A stretch of DNA of 64,000 bases. Source: Syntrophaceae bacterium. Lineage in GTDB: Bacteria; Desulfobacterota; Syntrophia; Syntrophales; PHBD01. Where the stretch lies: contig JABLXX010000005.1 of the NCBI GenBank assembly GCA_013177825.1, positions 186,001-250,000 of the forward strand. Direction: 5' to 3'. The notes under the pieces were generated by a model, which saw only the letters and a program-made list of their open reading frames with translations, was not told the origin of the DNA and searched no databases. A program made the position numbers and the translations under genes. Numbering within the stretch: the stretch's first letter is position 1; the number at the start of each line of letters is the position of its first letter. Positions 1 through 7,067 of the stretch are shown one piece after another.

Positions 1-1
1 C

Positions 2-271
2 AAGGGCGTGGCCTGTGCGAGCTGTCACGGCAAGGCGCTGCCCAAGCCGGATGACACGGTCGAAAACGCCCGCTGCCTGACCTGTCACGGTCCGCTGGAG
101 AAACTGGCAAAGAAGACGGAGCCCAAGGACTTTGCGGACAGGAACCCCCACAAGTCCCACCTGGGGGAAATCGCGTGCACCGTCTGCCACAAGGCCCACG
201 GTCCGTCCAAAGTGTACTGCCTCGACTGTCACACGAAATTCCAGATGAAGATCCCCGGGCAGGCAAAATGA
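2..271 (+). CDS. Multihaem c-type cytochrome, C-terminal part (5' end outside window)
   Basis: The frame is open from the window edge, so the true start lies upstream. Four CXXCH haem-binding motifs are visible in about 90 residues (CASCH, CLTCH, CTVCH, CLDCH), with extra histidines (NPHKSH) that can act as distal ligands. This is the pattern of small tetrahaem cytochromes and of the N-terminal haem domain of periplasmic flavocytochromes. It should be a periplasmic electron carrier. The protein ends shortly after the last haem motif, so no flavin domain follows. A strong hairpin just downstream separates it from the sigma54 regulator, so it belongs to an upstream operon that is not visible. 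The cytochrome call is firm; the exact subfamily is not. Confidence 0.85.
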   Translation, partial: KGVACASCHGKALPKPDDTVENARCLTCHGPLEKLAKKTEPKDFADRNPHKSHLGEIACTVCHKAHGPSKVYCLDCHTKFQMKIPGQAK

Positions 272-277
272 CTTTGT

Positions 278-316
278 TCCGTCCGGGACGGCGGTTCGAC
301 TGCCGTTCCGGACGGA
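278..316 (+). terminator. Hairpin terminator after the cytochrome gene
   Basis: A 9-bp perfect arm (278-286 with 308-316) extends inward by six more pairs, one of them G-U, around a 9-nt loop. A short T/C-rich run follows. It lies directly after the cytochrome stop and before the regulator gene, as expected for a rho-independent terminator, though the T tract is weak. Confidence 0.55.
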
Positions 317-466
317 TTCCTTCCCCGGTACCCTTTTTCCTCCGCGGACACAACCCGGACTCTCTCCACCCAAATCGGTGCCTCTCTTCGTAAAGTGCTC
401 AACACCGGTTGAAAACCGCCGGGAGATTCCTTATGATGAAGCCATCTCACCGTCAATGGCAGGCAC

Positions 467-1840
467 ATGAAACCGACCTTCTCAACGGCCCGGACCGAAA
501 ACATCATCCTCGACTCCATCGCCGACGGCGTGTTCACGGTGGATCGGGACTTGCGGATCACCAGCTTCAACCGGGCGGCCGAGCAGATCACCGGGGTCTT
601 GCGCAGGGACGCCGTCGGCCAGCCCTGCAAGGAGGTCCTGAAGGCGGACATCTGTGAAAAAACCTGCCTGCTGCGGCAGACGCAGGAAACGGGCCGGCCC
701 ATCGTCAACCGTACCGTCCGCATCATCACGGCCTCGGGGCGCCGGATCCCCATCAGCATCTCGACGGCCATCCTGAAAGACGAGGGCGGAAACGCCATCG
801 GCGCCGTCGAGACGTTCCGCGACATCAGCGTGGAGGAAAACCTGCGGAAGAAGATCCGGGGGGGATACTCCTTCGAAGACATCCTGTCGAAGAATCCCCG
901 AATGCACCAGCTGTTCGACATTCTCCCGGATGTGGCCATGAGCGGCAGCACCGTCCTCCTGGAGGGAGAGAGCGGCACGGGAAAGGAGATCTTCGCCCGG
1001 GCCATTCATAACCTGAGTTCCCGGAAAAACGGACCCTTTATCGCGGTCAACTGCGGCGCCCTTCCGGACACGCTCCTGGAATCGGAGCTCTTCGGGTACA
1101 AGGCGGGGGCGTTCACGGATGCGAAGCGGGACAAGCCCGGACGATTCCGGCGGGCGGAGAAGGGGACCCTCTTTCTGGACGAAGTCGGAGACATCTCCCC
1201 GGCGATGCAGGTCCGGCTGCTCCGGGTGCTCCAGGAAAAAGTGTATGAACCCCTTGGTTCCGTGGACCCTGTCCCGGCGGACGCCCGGATCATCGCCGCC
1301 ACCAACCGGAGGCTCGAAGATCTGGTCCGCGAGGGGAAATTCCGGGAGGACCTCTATTACCGGATCAACGTCATCCGCCTGGTCCTGCCGCCCCTGCGGG
1401 AGCGCATGGAAGACCTTCCCCTCCTGGCCGACCATTTCATCCGCCAGATGAATGCCGTGCAGAACAAAGACATCCCGGGCATGTCCGACGAGGCAACGGC
1501 CTGCCTGATGTCCCACGGATTCCCGGGGAATATCCGGGAACTGGAAAACGTCATCGAGCGGTCTTTCATCCTCTGCAAATCGGGCCCGATCCTGCCTCAG
1601 CATCTGCCCGAGTTTCTCTGGGCGCGGGAGACGGAGGAATTGACCGGACTCCCCGCGGAGAACCTGTCCATCAAGCAAATGGAGGCCGTGTTCCTTACGA
1701 ACGTTCTCCGCCGGAACGGATGGAGCCGCGTGAAGACGGCCAGGCAGCTCGGCATTCATAAAAGCACCCTTTTCCGGAAGATCCGGGCACTCGGGATACA
1801 GATCCCGGATCGCAGGGAATCGGACGGCACGGATGCATAA
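467..1840 (+). CDS. Sigma54-dependent transcriptional activator with PAS sensor (GAFTDA variant)
   Basis: The 457-aa protein has an N-terminal PAS domain (about residues 12-120), a sigma54-interaction AAA+ domain (about 140-375; Walker A GESGTGKE near 167, DEVGD Walker B region) and a C-terminal Fis-type helix-turn-helix (TARQLGIHKSTLFRKI). It should sense a small signal and drive RNA polymerase-sigma54 at -24/-12 promoters. The sigma54-contacting loop reads GAFTDA instead of the usual GAFTGA. The PAS domain carries Cys54, Cys63 and Cys67 (C-x8-C-x3-C), a spacing repeated in the second regulator at 19705-21102, which suggests redox or metal-cluster sensing (inference). It precedes the rhodanese/NifX/Mrp genes, some of which have -24/-12-like elements. 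No receiver domain is present, so it is not a classical response regulator. Confidence 0.93.
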   Translation: MKPTFSTARTENIILDSIADGVFTVDRDLRITSFNRAAEQITGVLRRDAVGQPCKEVLKADICEKTCLLRQTQETGRPIVNRTVRIITASGRRIPISISTAILKDEGGNAIGAVETFRDISVEENLRKKIRGGYSFEDILSKNPRMHQLFDILPDVAMSGSTVLLEGESGTGKEIFARAIHNLSSRKNGPFIAVNCGALPDTLLESELFGYKAGAFTDAKRDKPGRFRRAEKGTLFLDEVGDISPAMQVRLLRVLQEKVYEPLGSVDPVPADARIIAATNRRLEDLVREGKFREDLYYRINVIRLVLPPLRERMEDLPLLADHFIRQMNAVQNKDIPGMSDEATACLMSHGFPGNIRELENVIERSFILCKSGPILPQHLPEFLWARETEELTGLPAENLSIKQMEAVFLTNVLRRNGWSRVKTARQLGIHKSTLFRKIRALGIQIPDRRESDGTDA

Positions 1841-1944
1841 ACGCGACTCCGGAACGCGTCCCCTATTCCGACGGATCAGCGTTTTCAGCCGATAAACCCT
1901 CTGATTCTTTCGACATAACAATCATGCGTATGTGCCGGCGATAA

Positions 1945-1960
1945 TGGCACACCTTGTGTA
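1945..1960 (+). promoter_or_regulatory. Possible sigma54 (-24/-12) promoter for the rhodanese gene
   Basis: The sequence tggcacaccttgtgta has a good -24 half (TGGCAC) and a poorer -12 half (TTGTGTA where TTGC is expected), 43 nt before the rhodanese ATG. An inverted repeat TGTGCC/GGCACA overlaps it. It is weaker than the element at 19563-19578 but is the right place for control by the adjacent activator. Confidence 0.4.
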
Positions 1961-2002
1961 TGTCCATTTTTGGGGTATATTGCCCGGGAAAGGAGGAAGA
2001 AC

Positions 2003-2899
2003 ATGAAGCATTCATTTCTTCTGAAAAACCTGCTGCCGGTCCTGCTTTTTCTTGTCCTTTCCGTTCCGGCGGGGGCAAGGGAGATTGCGCCGATCGTCTC
2101 GGTCGACTGGCTTGACGCCAACCTGGACAACCCCCGGCTGATCGTGATCGACGTGCGAAAGGTCGAGCAGTACATGGAAGGCCACATCCCGAACGCCGTC
2201 AGCTCGTTCTACCGTGCCTGGGCCTTCCGGAAGGGGGAACTTTACTCCGAGATCCCGGAAGTGGACGACCTTCAGGAGATGGTCGGCGAGGCCGGAATCG
2301 GCACGGATTCCCTCGTGGTCGTCGCGGGCAGCGTCGCCACGCCCCGGGAAAGCTACCAGAGCGCCCGGGTGGCCTGTACCCTTCAGTACGCCGGGATTCC
2401 GAACGTGGCTCTCCTTGACGGGGGTATCGATGCATGGCTCCGGGGGAAGAAACGGCTCTCCACCTTACTCCGAAAGCCCGCGGCGAAACCCTTCACGGCG
2501 AAGCTCAAGCGGGATTTCATTGCCGACAAGGACTACGTGAAGGCCCGAATGGGAAAGGTCCTCCTCCTGGACGTCCGGGAACCCGAGATTTTCTCCGGCA
2601 AGAAGAAACTCGATTGCATTACCCGGGCCGGCCACATCCCGGGAGCCGTAAACATGCCCACTTCCTGCGCTTTTACCGAGGATGGCACCTTCAAGAGTCC
2701 GGCGATGCTCGCCGCCATTGCGGAGGCGGCCATCGGCAAGGATCTCTCCCGGGAGGTCGTTACCTACTGCGACGTGGGCCAGTGCTGTCCCACCTGGGCC
2801 TTCATCCTGAGAGAGCTCCTTGGTTATCACAGCGTCCGCATCTACGACGGCTCCACTCAGGAGTGGACTGCAGACCCCTCCGCACCGGTCGAGAAGTAA
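2003..2899 (+). CDS. Exported tandem-rhodanese sulfurtransferase
   Basis: Start chosen at 2003, 8 nt after a strong AAAGGAGG; the reading frame is open further upstream but lacks a ribosome site there. The 298-aa product begins with a signal peptide (KHSFLLKNLLPVLLFLVLSVPAGA, cleaved near residue 24) and contains two rhodanese domains. The first (about 30-150) has no cysteine in its active loop and is probably structural. The second (about 175-290) carries the loop CDVGQCC in place of the usual CxxGxR, with two extra cysteines. Rhodaneses move sulfane sulfur from thiosulfate or persulfides to acceptors. The genes that follow (NifX, Mrp, IscU-like) suggest sulfur supply for cluster assembly, but the signal peptide puts this protein outside the cytoplasm, so it could instead handle external thiosulfate. 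Confidence 0.88.
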   Translation: MKHSFLLKNLLPVLLFLVLSVPAGAREIAPIVSVDWLDANLDNPRLIVIDVRKVEQYMEGHIPNAVSSFYRAWAFRKGELYSEIPEVDDLQEMVGEAGIGTDSLVVVAGSVATPRESYQSARVACTLQYAGIPNVALLDGGIDAWLRGKKRLSTLLRKPAAKPFTAKLKRDFIADKDYVKARMGKVLLLDVREPEIFSGKKKLDCITRAGHIPGAVNMPTSCAFTEDGTFKSPAMLAAIAEAAIGKDLSREVVTYCDVGQCCPTWAFILRELLGYHSVRIYDGSTQEWTADPSAPVEK

Positions 2900-2963
2900 A
2901 GGGACGGCCCTTTATGGCAGGATGGCCGGCCGGATACGCCCGGCCGAGAGTCCAGCCTGGTTG

Positions 2964-3004
2964 CATTTATGCATCTCAGCGGGCACCTGACAGGCGCATA
3001 AGTG
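2964..3004. promoter_or_regulatory. Dyad-symmetric sites, possible activator binding region
   Basis: Two short palindromes, TGCATTTATGCA-like near 2963 and CGCATAAGTGCG near 2995, also pair with each other as CATTTATGC/GCATAAGTG (8 of 9). They lie about 95-130 bp upstream of the -24/-12-like element at 3096. This is the normal distance for enhancer sites of a sigma54 activator. No matching copy was recognised elsewhere in the window, so this stays tentative. Confidence 0.3.
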
Positions 3005-3095
3005 CGTCTATTTGGACAACCCCTTGCCTTGCATCCTCCTGCGCCGTCTCTTAAAACCTCATCATTCCATTATGTTATTACCTCATACCGCAATC

Positions 3096-3111
3096 TGGCA
3101 CGCTTTCTGAA
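3096..3111 (+). promoter_or_regulatory. Possible sigma54 (-24/-12) promoter for the NifX-Mrp operon
   Basis: tggcacgctttctgaa has a perfect -24 element (TGGCACG) and CTGAA where TTGCA is expected, at the correct spacing. It is 24 nt upstream of the NifX-like start at 3135 and downstream of dyad sites. Confidence 0.5.
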
Positions 3112-3134
3112 GAGATGCATGCGAGGAAAGTGCC

Positions 3135-3536
3135 ATGAAGATCGCCGTACCGTTCTGGAACGGCCATGTCGCAACCGTCTTCGAGGCGGCCGACGAAATG
3201 GTCGTGATCGAAAACCTGCCCGGGGGGGACCGGGTTCAGCGGATGGAATTCCCGAAAGGCTCTTCTCCTCTTGAGCGGGCGGCTCATCTAAAATCCCTCG
3301 GGATTGACGTCCTGATCTGCGGCGCCCTTTCGAGACCCCTTGCGCACCGGGTCGAGGCGGCGGGCATCCGGCTGATCCCCTTTGTCCGGGGTCCCGTGGA
3401 AGAGGTGGTCAACGCTTTTCGCGAGGAAACACTGGACGGGGAGCGTTATCTTCTACCCGGATGCCGATCCGCATTCAGCAAAAGCGGAGCGCGATGCCGA
3501 CGCCGACGCGGTCGAGCGGAGGCACCGGATTCATGA
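3135..3536 (+). CDS. NifX/NifB-type cluster-binding protein (dinitrogenase FeMo-cofactor family)
   Basis: The 133-aa protein opens with MKIAVPFWNGHVATVFEAAD, typical of the NifX/NafY/ORP fold, which carries metal-sulfur clusters between assembly and target proteins. Family signatures include CGALSRPL (about 56-63) and RLIPFVRGPVEEVV. It is closely related to the first 110 residues of the NifX-zinc-ribbon fusion at 18926-19528 (shared CGA-SR-L, IPFV-G and PGC). Here the C-terminus is a short Arg-rich tail (ARCRRRRGRAEA) rather than a zinc ribbon. GAGGAAAG precedes the ATG. It is the first gene of the set that continues with Mrp ATPase, and the 230-nt gap to that gene leaves room for an internal promoter. 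The cargo cluster is unknown. Confidence 0.85.
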   Translation: MKIAVPFWNGHVATVFEAADEMVVIENLPGGDRVQRMEFPKGSSPLERAAHLKSLGIDVLICGALSRPLAHRVEAAGIRLIPFVRGPVEEVVNAFREETLDGERYLLPGCRSAFSKSGARCRRRRGRAEAPDS

Positions 3537-3768
3537 TTGTCGCCTTTTCACACCTGTTTCGCTCTCGTTGCATCCTTCCTCCTCCGACCTCCCCCGCGCT
3601 ATGGATGGCGGGGGAGGCCCCGCCGGACAGGACCGCAAGCATGCAGAACCGGAATCTTGGTTGACAAAACGGGCAGACAGAGGGAGCAAGGGAACAGGAC
3701 GATCCGGGCGGAAAACGACCGCCGCGGGATTCAGAAAACGATTCAAACCTGAAGGAGGATATGGCGAG

Positions 3769-4629
3769 ATGGAAGATTGCGGGGCAGGCGAAAAGAGGAT
3801 CCCTGAAAAGAGGGAAGCCGATAACAGTGACGAACGGCTGCGGGAGCAGATGAGGCGGATCCGCCACAAGGTCATGGTCCTTTCGGGGAAGGGCGGCGTC
3901 GGGAAGAGCACCGTAGCCGCCAACATCGCCGTGGCCCTGGCCATGGAGGGGAAGATGGTGGGACTTCTGGACGTGGATTTTCACGGACCCAGCATTCCCA
4001 AGCTTCTTAATCTCGAAGGGCCGCCGCCGGTCTCGCAGGGCGCCAAGCTGTCACCGGCCGTCTACGGGGAAAGCCTCAAGGTCATCTCCCTCGGCTTCCT
4101 TCTGCCCGAAAAGGACTCGGCTGTCATCTGGCGCGGCCCGCTGAAAATGGGTGTCATCAAGCAGCTCCTGGCCGACGTTGACTGGGGCGACCTGGATTAC
4201 CTGATCATCGATTTCCCTCCCGGCACCGGGGACGAACCCCTCTCGGTGGCGCAGCTCATTCCGGACAGCAACGGCGCTCTCATCGTCACGACCCCCCAGG
4301 ACCTCTCCCTGTCGGACGTGCGCAAGTCCATCGATTTCTGCCGGAAGGTGAAGTTGCCCGTCCTGGGTGTGATCGAGAACATGAGCGGGTTTGTCTGCCC
4401 GAACTGCAAGACCGTCATCGACATCTTCAAGCGGGGGGGTGGGGAGAGCATGGCGCAATCCATGGGCGTCCCTTTCCTCGGCCGCATCCCCATTGATCCG
4501 CAGATCGTCGAGGCATCCGACAACGGCACGCCCTTCGTGTACCATCACAGCGGCACCGAAGCGGCGGCGGCGTTCCAGCCGATCGTCGGGATGCTTCTCG
4601 ACCTGAAAGAAAAAACGAGGCTCCACTGA
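3769..4629 (+). CDS. mrp: Mrp/NBP35-family P-loop ATPase, Fe-S cluster carrier
   Basis: Start set at 3769, 10 nt after GGAGG; the open frame reaches further upstream without coding character. The 286-aa protein has the deviant Walker A KGGVGKST (about residues 40-47), the switch motif DVDFHGPS, and DFPPGTGDEP. It also has the C-terminal CxxC (CPNC) that in ApbC/NBP35 proteins bridges a [4Fe-4S] cluster at the dimer interface. These ATPases deliver Fe-S clusters to apo-proteins in the cytoplasm. Pairing with NifX-like genes on both sides matches the arrangement in Desulfovibrio ORP loci (established), so a role in loading the NifX-like proteins is likely (inference). The spacing to the next gene is 25 nt. 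Confidence 0.92.
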   Translation: MEDCGAGEKRIPEKREADNSDERLREQMRRIRHKVMVLSGKGGVGKSTVAANIAVALAMEGKMVGLLDVDFHGPSIPKLLNLEGPPPVSQGAKLSPAVYGESLKVISLGFLLPEKDSAVIWRGPLKMGVIKQLLADVDWGDLDYLIIDFPPGTGDEPLSVAQLIPDSNGALIVTTPQDLSLSDVRKSIDFCRKVKLPVLGVIENMSGFVCPNCKTVIDIFKRGGGESMAQSMGVPFLGRIPIDPQIVEASDNGTPFVYHHSGTEAAAAFQPIVGMLLDLKEKTRLH

Positions 4630-4654
4630 AGGAGCGGTACGGAAAGGAGTTTCC

Positions 4655-5005
4655 ATGAAAACAAACGTAACCATCGCCATCCCCGTCAGCGGAGGCAGGC
4701 TCTGCGCCCACTTCGGCCATTGCGACACCTTTGTCCTTCTGGAGGCCGACCGGGACCGCCGAGTCGTTCTCCGCCGCACGGACCTCCAGGCGCCGCCCCA
4801 CGAACCGGGCGTCCTCCCTGCCTGGCTGCAAGAGCAGGGCGCCGACCTGATCATCGCGGGCGGGATGGGGACCCGGGCTCAGAACCTGTTCGCGGCCCGG
4901 GGGATCCAGGTCATCGTGGGCGCTCCGGCGGATGAACCGGAACGGCTCGCAGAGGCCTGGCTGGCGGGAAACCTGGAAATGGGAATCAACACCTGCGACC
5001 ATTGA
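4655..5005 (+). CDS. NifX-like cluster-binding protein
   Basis: This 116-aa protein starts after AAAGGAG and shows the family signature GGRLCAHFGHCDTFVLLEAD, with an AHFGHC motif near residue 20. The middle reads ADLIIAGGMGTRAQNLFAARGIQVIVGA, the typical second half of the dinitrogenase iron-molybdenum cofactor fold. The Cys and His residues around position 15-22 could bind a cluster. It is of the ORP/YjbX-like short type and is distinct from the 3135 protein, which lacks HFGHC. It lies 25 nt after mrp and 22 nt before the IscU-like gene, clearly one operon. It probably acts as a carrier or storage protein for the cluster built on the neighbouring scaffold; the metal is not deducible. Confidence 0.9.
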   Translation: MKTNVTIAIPVSGGRLCAHFGHCDTFVLLEADRDRRVVLRRTDLQAPPHEPGVLPAWLQEQGADLIIAGGMGTRAQNLFAARGIQVIVGAPADEPERLAEAWLAGNLEMGINTCDH

Positions 5006-5027
5006 GGAGGGCCACCGCTTCGAAACG

Positions 5028-5483
5028 ATGATTCCATCCATGCGAGACCGGGGGCCAATCTTCCCGATCGCCGGGCATGTAGGCCACGGGACGGACTTTT
5101 CCGATCGGGTCCTCGATTACGGAACAAACCCCCGAAACTACGGCTCCCTGGACAACCCCGACGGGTATGCAAAATATACGGGGCCCTGCGGAGACACCGT
5201 GGAGATGTTTCTGCTCGCGGCCGACGGACGGGTCACCGGCGCTTCCTTCCGTACGGACGGCTGTACGCCGGCCCTGGCCTCTGCATCGGCCGTCACCGTC
5301 ATGGCGACAGGCAAAACGATCCGGGAATGCGTGAGGATCGATCCGGAGGCCGTCCTGGCACATCTCGGAGGTCTGCCCGACGATTCGCGCCACTGCGCCC
5401 TCCTGGCCGTGAGGACCCTTCGAAGGGCCCTCAGGAACCTGGCGAAAGCCGGGAAACCCGACCGGCAGCCACCTCACCCATGA
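5028..5483 (+). CDS. IscU/NifU-N-like Fe-S cluster scaffold
   Basis: Start placed at 5028; GAGGAGG at 5004 is 17 nt upstream, so the start is slightly uncertain (5040 is an alternative). The product is about 151 aa. The three IscU cysteines and their contexts are present: GPCGD, DGCTPALASAS and SRHCALLA, including the Asp two residues after the first Cys and the His before the third. These coordinate the nascent [2Fe-2S] cluster in IscU/NifU (established). No IscS is encoded nearby; the exported rhodanese is the only visible sulfurtransferase. It sits between a NifX-like gene and a methyltransferase whose ATG overlaps its stop codon (ATGA at 5480), implying coupled translation. It is divergent from housekeeping IscU, so a dedicated scaffold is likely. 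Confidence 0.85.
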   Translation: MIPSMRDRGPIFPIAGHVGHGTDFSDRVLDYGTNPRNYGSLDNPDGYAKYTGPCGDTVEMFLLAADGRVTGASFRTDGCTPALASASAVTVMATGKTIRECVRIDPEAVLAHLGGLPDDSRHCALLAVRTLRRALRNLAKAGKPDRQPPHP

Positions 5484-6508
5484 TGACGAAAGAGGATTTT
5501 TCCGGAACGGTCCGGTCCATCCGGGAACGCCCGCGGGAAGACATCCCCGCCATATGGTGCAACCTGATCCGGTTTCGGGATCTCGTCTTTTTGCAGGGAC
5601 AACTGTGGGTGGAAGAGAATCCGGCGGGCATCTATCGACCCCTTGCGGCCCTCGTCGATCCGCAGGATCCCGTCGAGCCGAAAGGATTCTGGCCTTCCAT
5701 CTCGGCACATCCGGTCAAAGCGTCCGAGGAGACCCGCCTGGTCTCTTTCCTATCCGGCCAGGGCCCGAACGACGTGGAGCTGATCGTTCCGGAAAGGAAC
5801 ACCGCCCGCCTGATGGACTGGAACCGCTTCGACGAGGCCCCGGAATATCCGGTTTATCGAAACCAGATCCACCCGGCCGTCGTCGAGGCCGTGCAAGAGA
5901 TCTGCGACACCATGCCGGCGCGGACAGGAAGTCTCTGCGCCGCTTACCTGTCGGGGTCGGAACGCTCGTCCCTGAAATCCGTGGAGAAGCTGCTCGATGT
6001 CGGGTGCGGCTGCGGAGACCTGATCGAGGCGCTTCTCGGCGGCAATCAGGCCGGTCCGGCGGACTGGAGGCTGTGCGGATGCGGAAACCTCTTCCGGGTC
6101 CCCGACTGCGGCCGGCCGGCGGCTCTCGACTGCCACGGCATCGACGCCAATCCGGACAATGTCGGGGAAGCGCAGCGCAGGCGTCTCGCAAACATCCACT
6201 TCGGCGACGGCGAAGACGTCACCGGATTGCCCGGGGACCTGATGTACGACATCATGATTTTTTGCGGTCTGCTCAATCGCCAGATCCTGTCCCGGGAAAA
6301 GGCGGAAAGGATTCTACGCAAATCCATGACGAGGCTTCGCAGATCGGGACACGTGATCATCACCGGTTATACGTCCTGCCACCTGACGGCGGACGACCTG
6401 TCCCGCATAGGGCTTGCGGTGCTCCGAAAATGCTTCCCCGGCTGCCTGTTCCTGGATTATAACGAGTACCATCTGCGGCAGTTTTACGTTGCCCGAAAGG
6501 ATGCCTGA
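5480..6508 (+). CDS. SAM-dependent methyltransferase with Cys-rich insertion, substrate unknown
   Basis: The start at 5480 overlaps the IscU-like stop (ATGA). The 342-aa protein has a Rossmann methyltransferase core with motif I LLDVGCGCGDLIEALL (about residues 171-186) and the acidic loop DCHGIDANPDN. Between these lies an insertion, LCGCGNLFRVPDCGRP, which adds three cysteines to those already near motif I and could bind a metal. The N-terminal 150 residues match nothing I recognise. The C-terminus (GHVIITGYTSCHL, FLDYNEYHLRQFYVARK) is the usual end of class I enzymes. Methylation of a cofactor or of a partner in the cluster pathway is an attractive but unproven role. The gene is 3 nt from trmO-like 6512. 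Confidence 0.75.
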   Translation: MMTKEDFSGTVRSIRERPREDIPAIWCNLIRFRDLVFLQGQLWVEENPAGIYRPLAALVDPQDPVEPKGFWPSISAHPVKASEETRLVSFLSGQGPNDVELIVPERNTARLMDWNRFDEAPEYPVYRNQIHPAVVEAVQEICDTMPARTGSLCAAYLSGSERSSLKSVEKLLDVGCGCGDLIEALLGGNQAGPADWRLCGCGNLFRVPDCGRPAALDCHGIDANPDNVGEAQRRRLANIHFGDGEDVTGLPGDLMYDIMIFCGLLNRQILSREKAERILRKSMTRLRRSGHVIITGYTSCHLTADDLSRIGLAVLRKCFPGCLFLDYNEYHLRQFYVARKDA

Positions 6509-6511
6509 CCC

Positions 6512-7021
6512 ATGTCAGACCATTTCCTGTTCCGGCCCATCGGCATCATTCATTCGCCCTTTTCCAACCCTGCCGACATGCCCATCCAGCCGACCGGCGC
6601 AAAGGGTGTCCCGGGACGGGCGATCATCGAATCCGCCTACCGGGACGGGCTGAAGGACCTCGAAGGCTTCTCGCACATTCACCTGCTCTATGCCTTTCAT
6701 CTCTCCGAAGGATACGCCCTCCACGTAAAGCCCTTCCTGGATGACCGGCTCCGCGGCGTCTTCGCGACACGGGCCCCCCGGCGACCCAACGCCATCGGCC
6801 TGTCGGTCGTCCGGCTGGTCCGGGTGGAGGGTAATGTTCTGCACATCGAAGATGTGGACGTGATCGACGGAACGCCGCTGTTGGACGTCAAGCCTTACGT
6901 ACCGGCCTTCGACGTCCGGCCTGCGGAGCGGACGGGATGGCTGGCGTCCCGGGCGGAGGGAGCGGCCGACGTGCGGTCGGACCGGCGGTTTGCAGCACCG
7001 GATGAACGGGAGTCCCATTGA
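6512..7021 (+). CDS. TsaA/TrmO-family methyltransferase (tRNA m6t6A37 type)
   Basis: The 169-aa protein begins FLFRPIGIIHSPF and contains FATRAPRRPNAIGLSVVRLVRV and DVKPYVPAFD, the hallmark blocks of the TsaA/VirR/YaeB family. E. coli TrmO of this family N-methylates t6A37 in tRNA-Thr with SAM (established). Many anaerobes have several TsaA homologues in redox or metal loci whose substrates are unknown. The gene follows the SAM methyltransferase by 3 nt and precedes the Hdr-like gene by 46 nt, so it is co-transcribed with cluster genes and may have a role other than tRNA modification. The length is close to the short form of the family, lacking the C-terminal extension of E. coli TrmO. Confidence 0.82.
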   Translation: MSDHFLFRPIGIIHSPFSNPADMPIQPTGAKGVPGRAIIESAYRDGLKDLEGFSHIHLLYAFHLSEGYALHVKPFLDDRLRGVFATRAPRRPNAIGLSVVRLVRVEGNVLHIEDVDVIDGTPLLDVKPYVPAFDVRPAERTGWLASRAEGAADVRSDRRFAAPDERESH

Positions 7022-7067
7022 CAGCAACACACTGAAATGTCATGAAATAAACCGAGAGGAGGGAATC

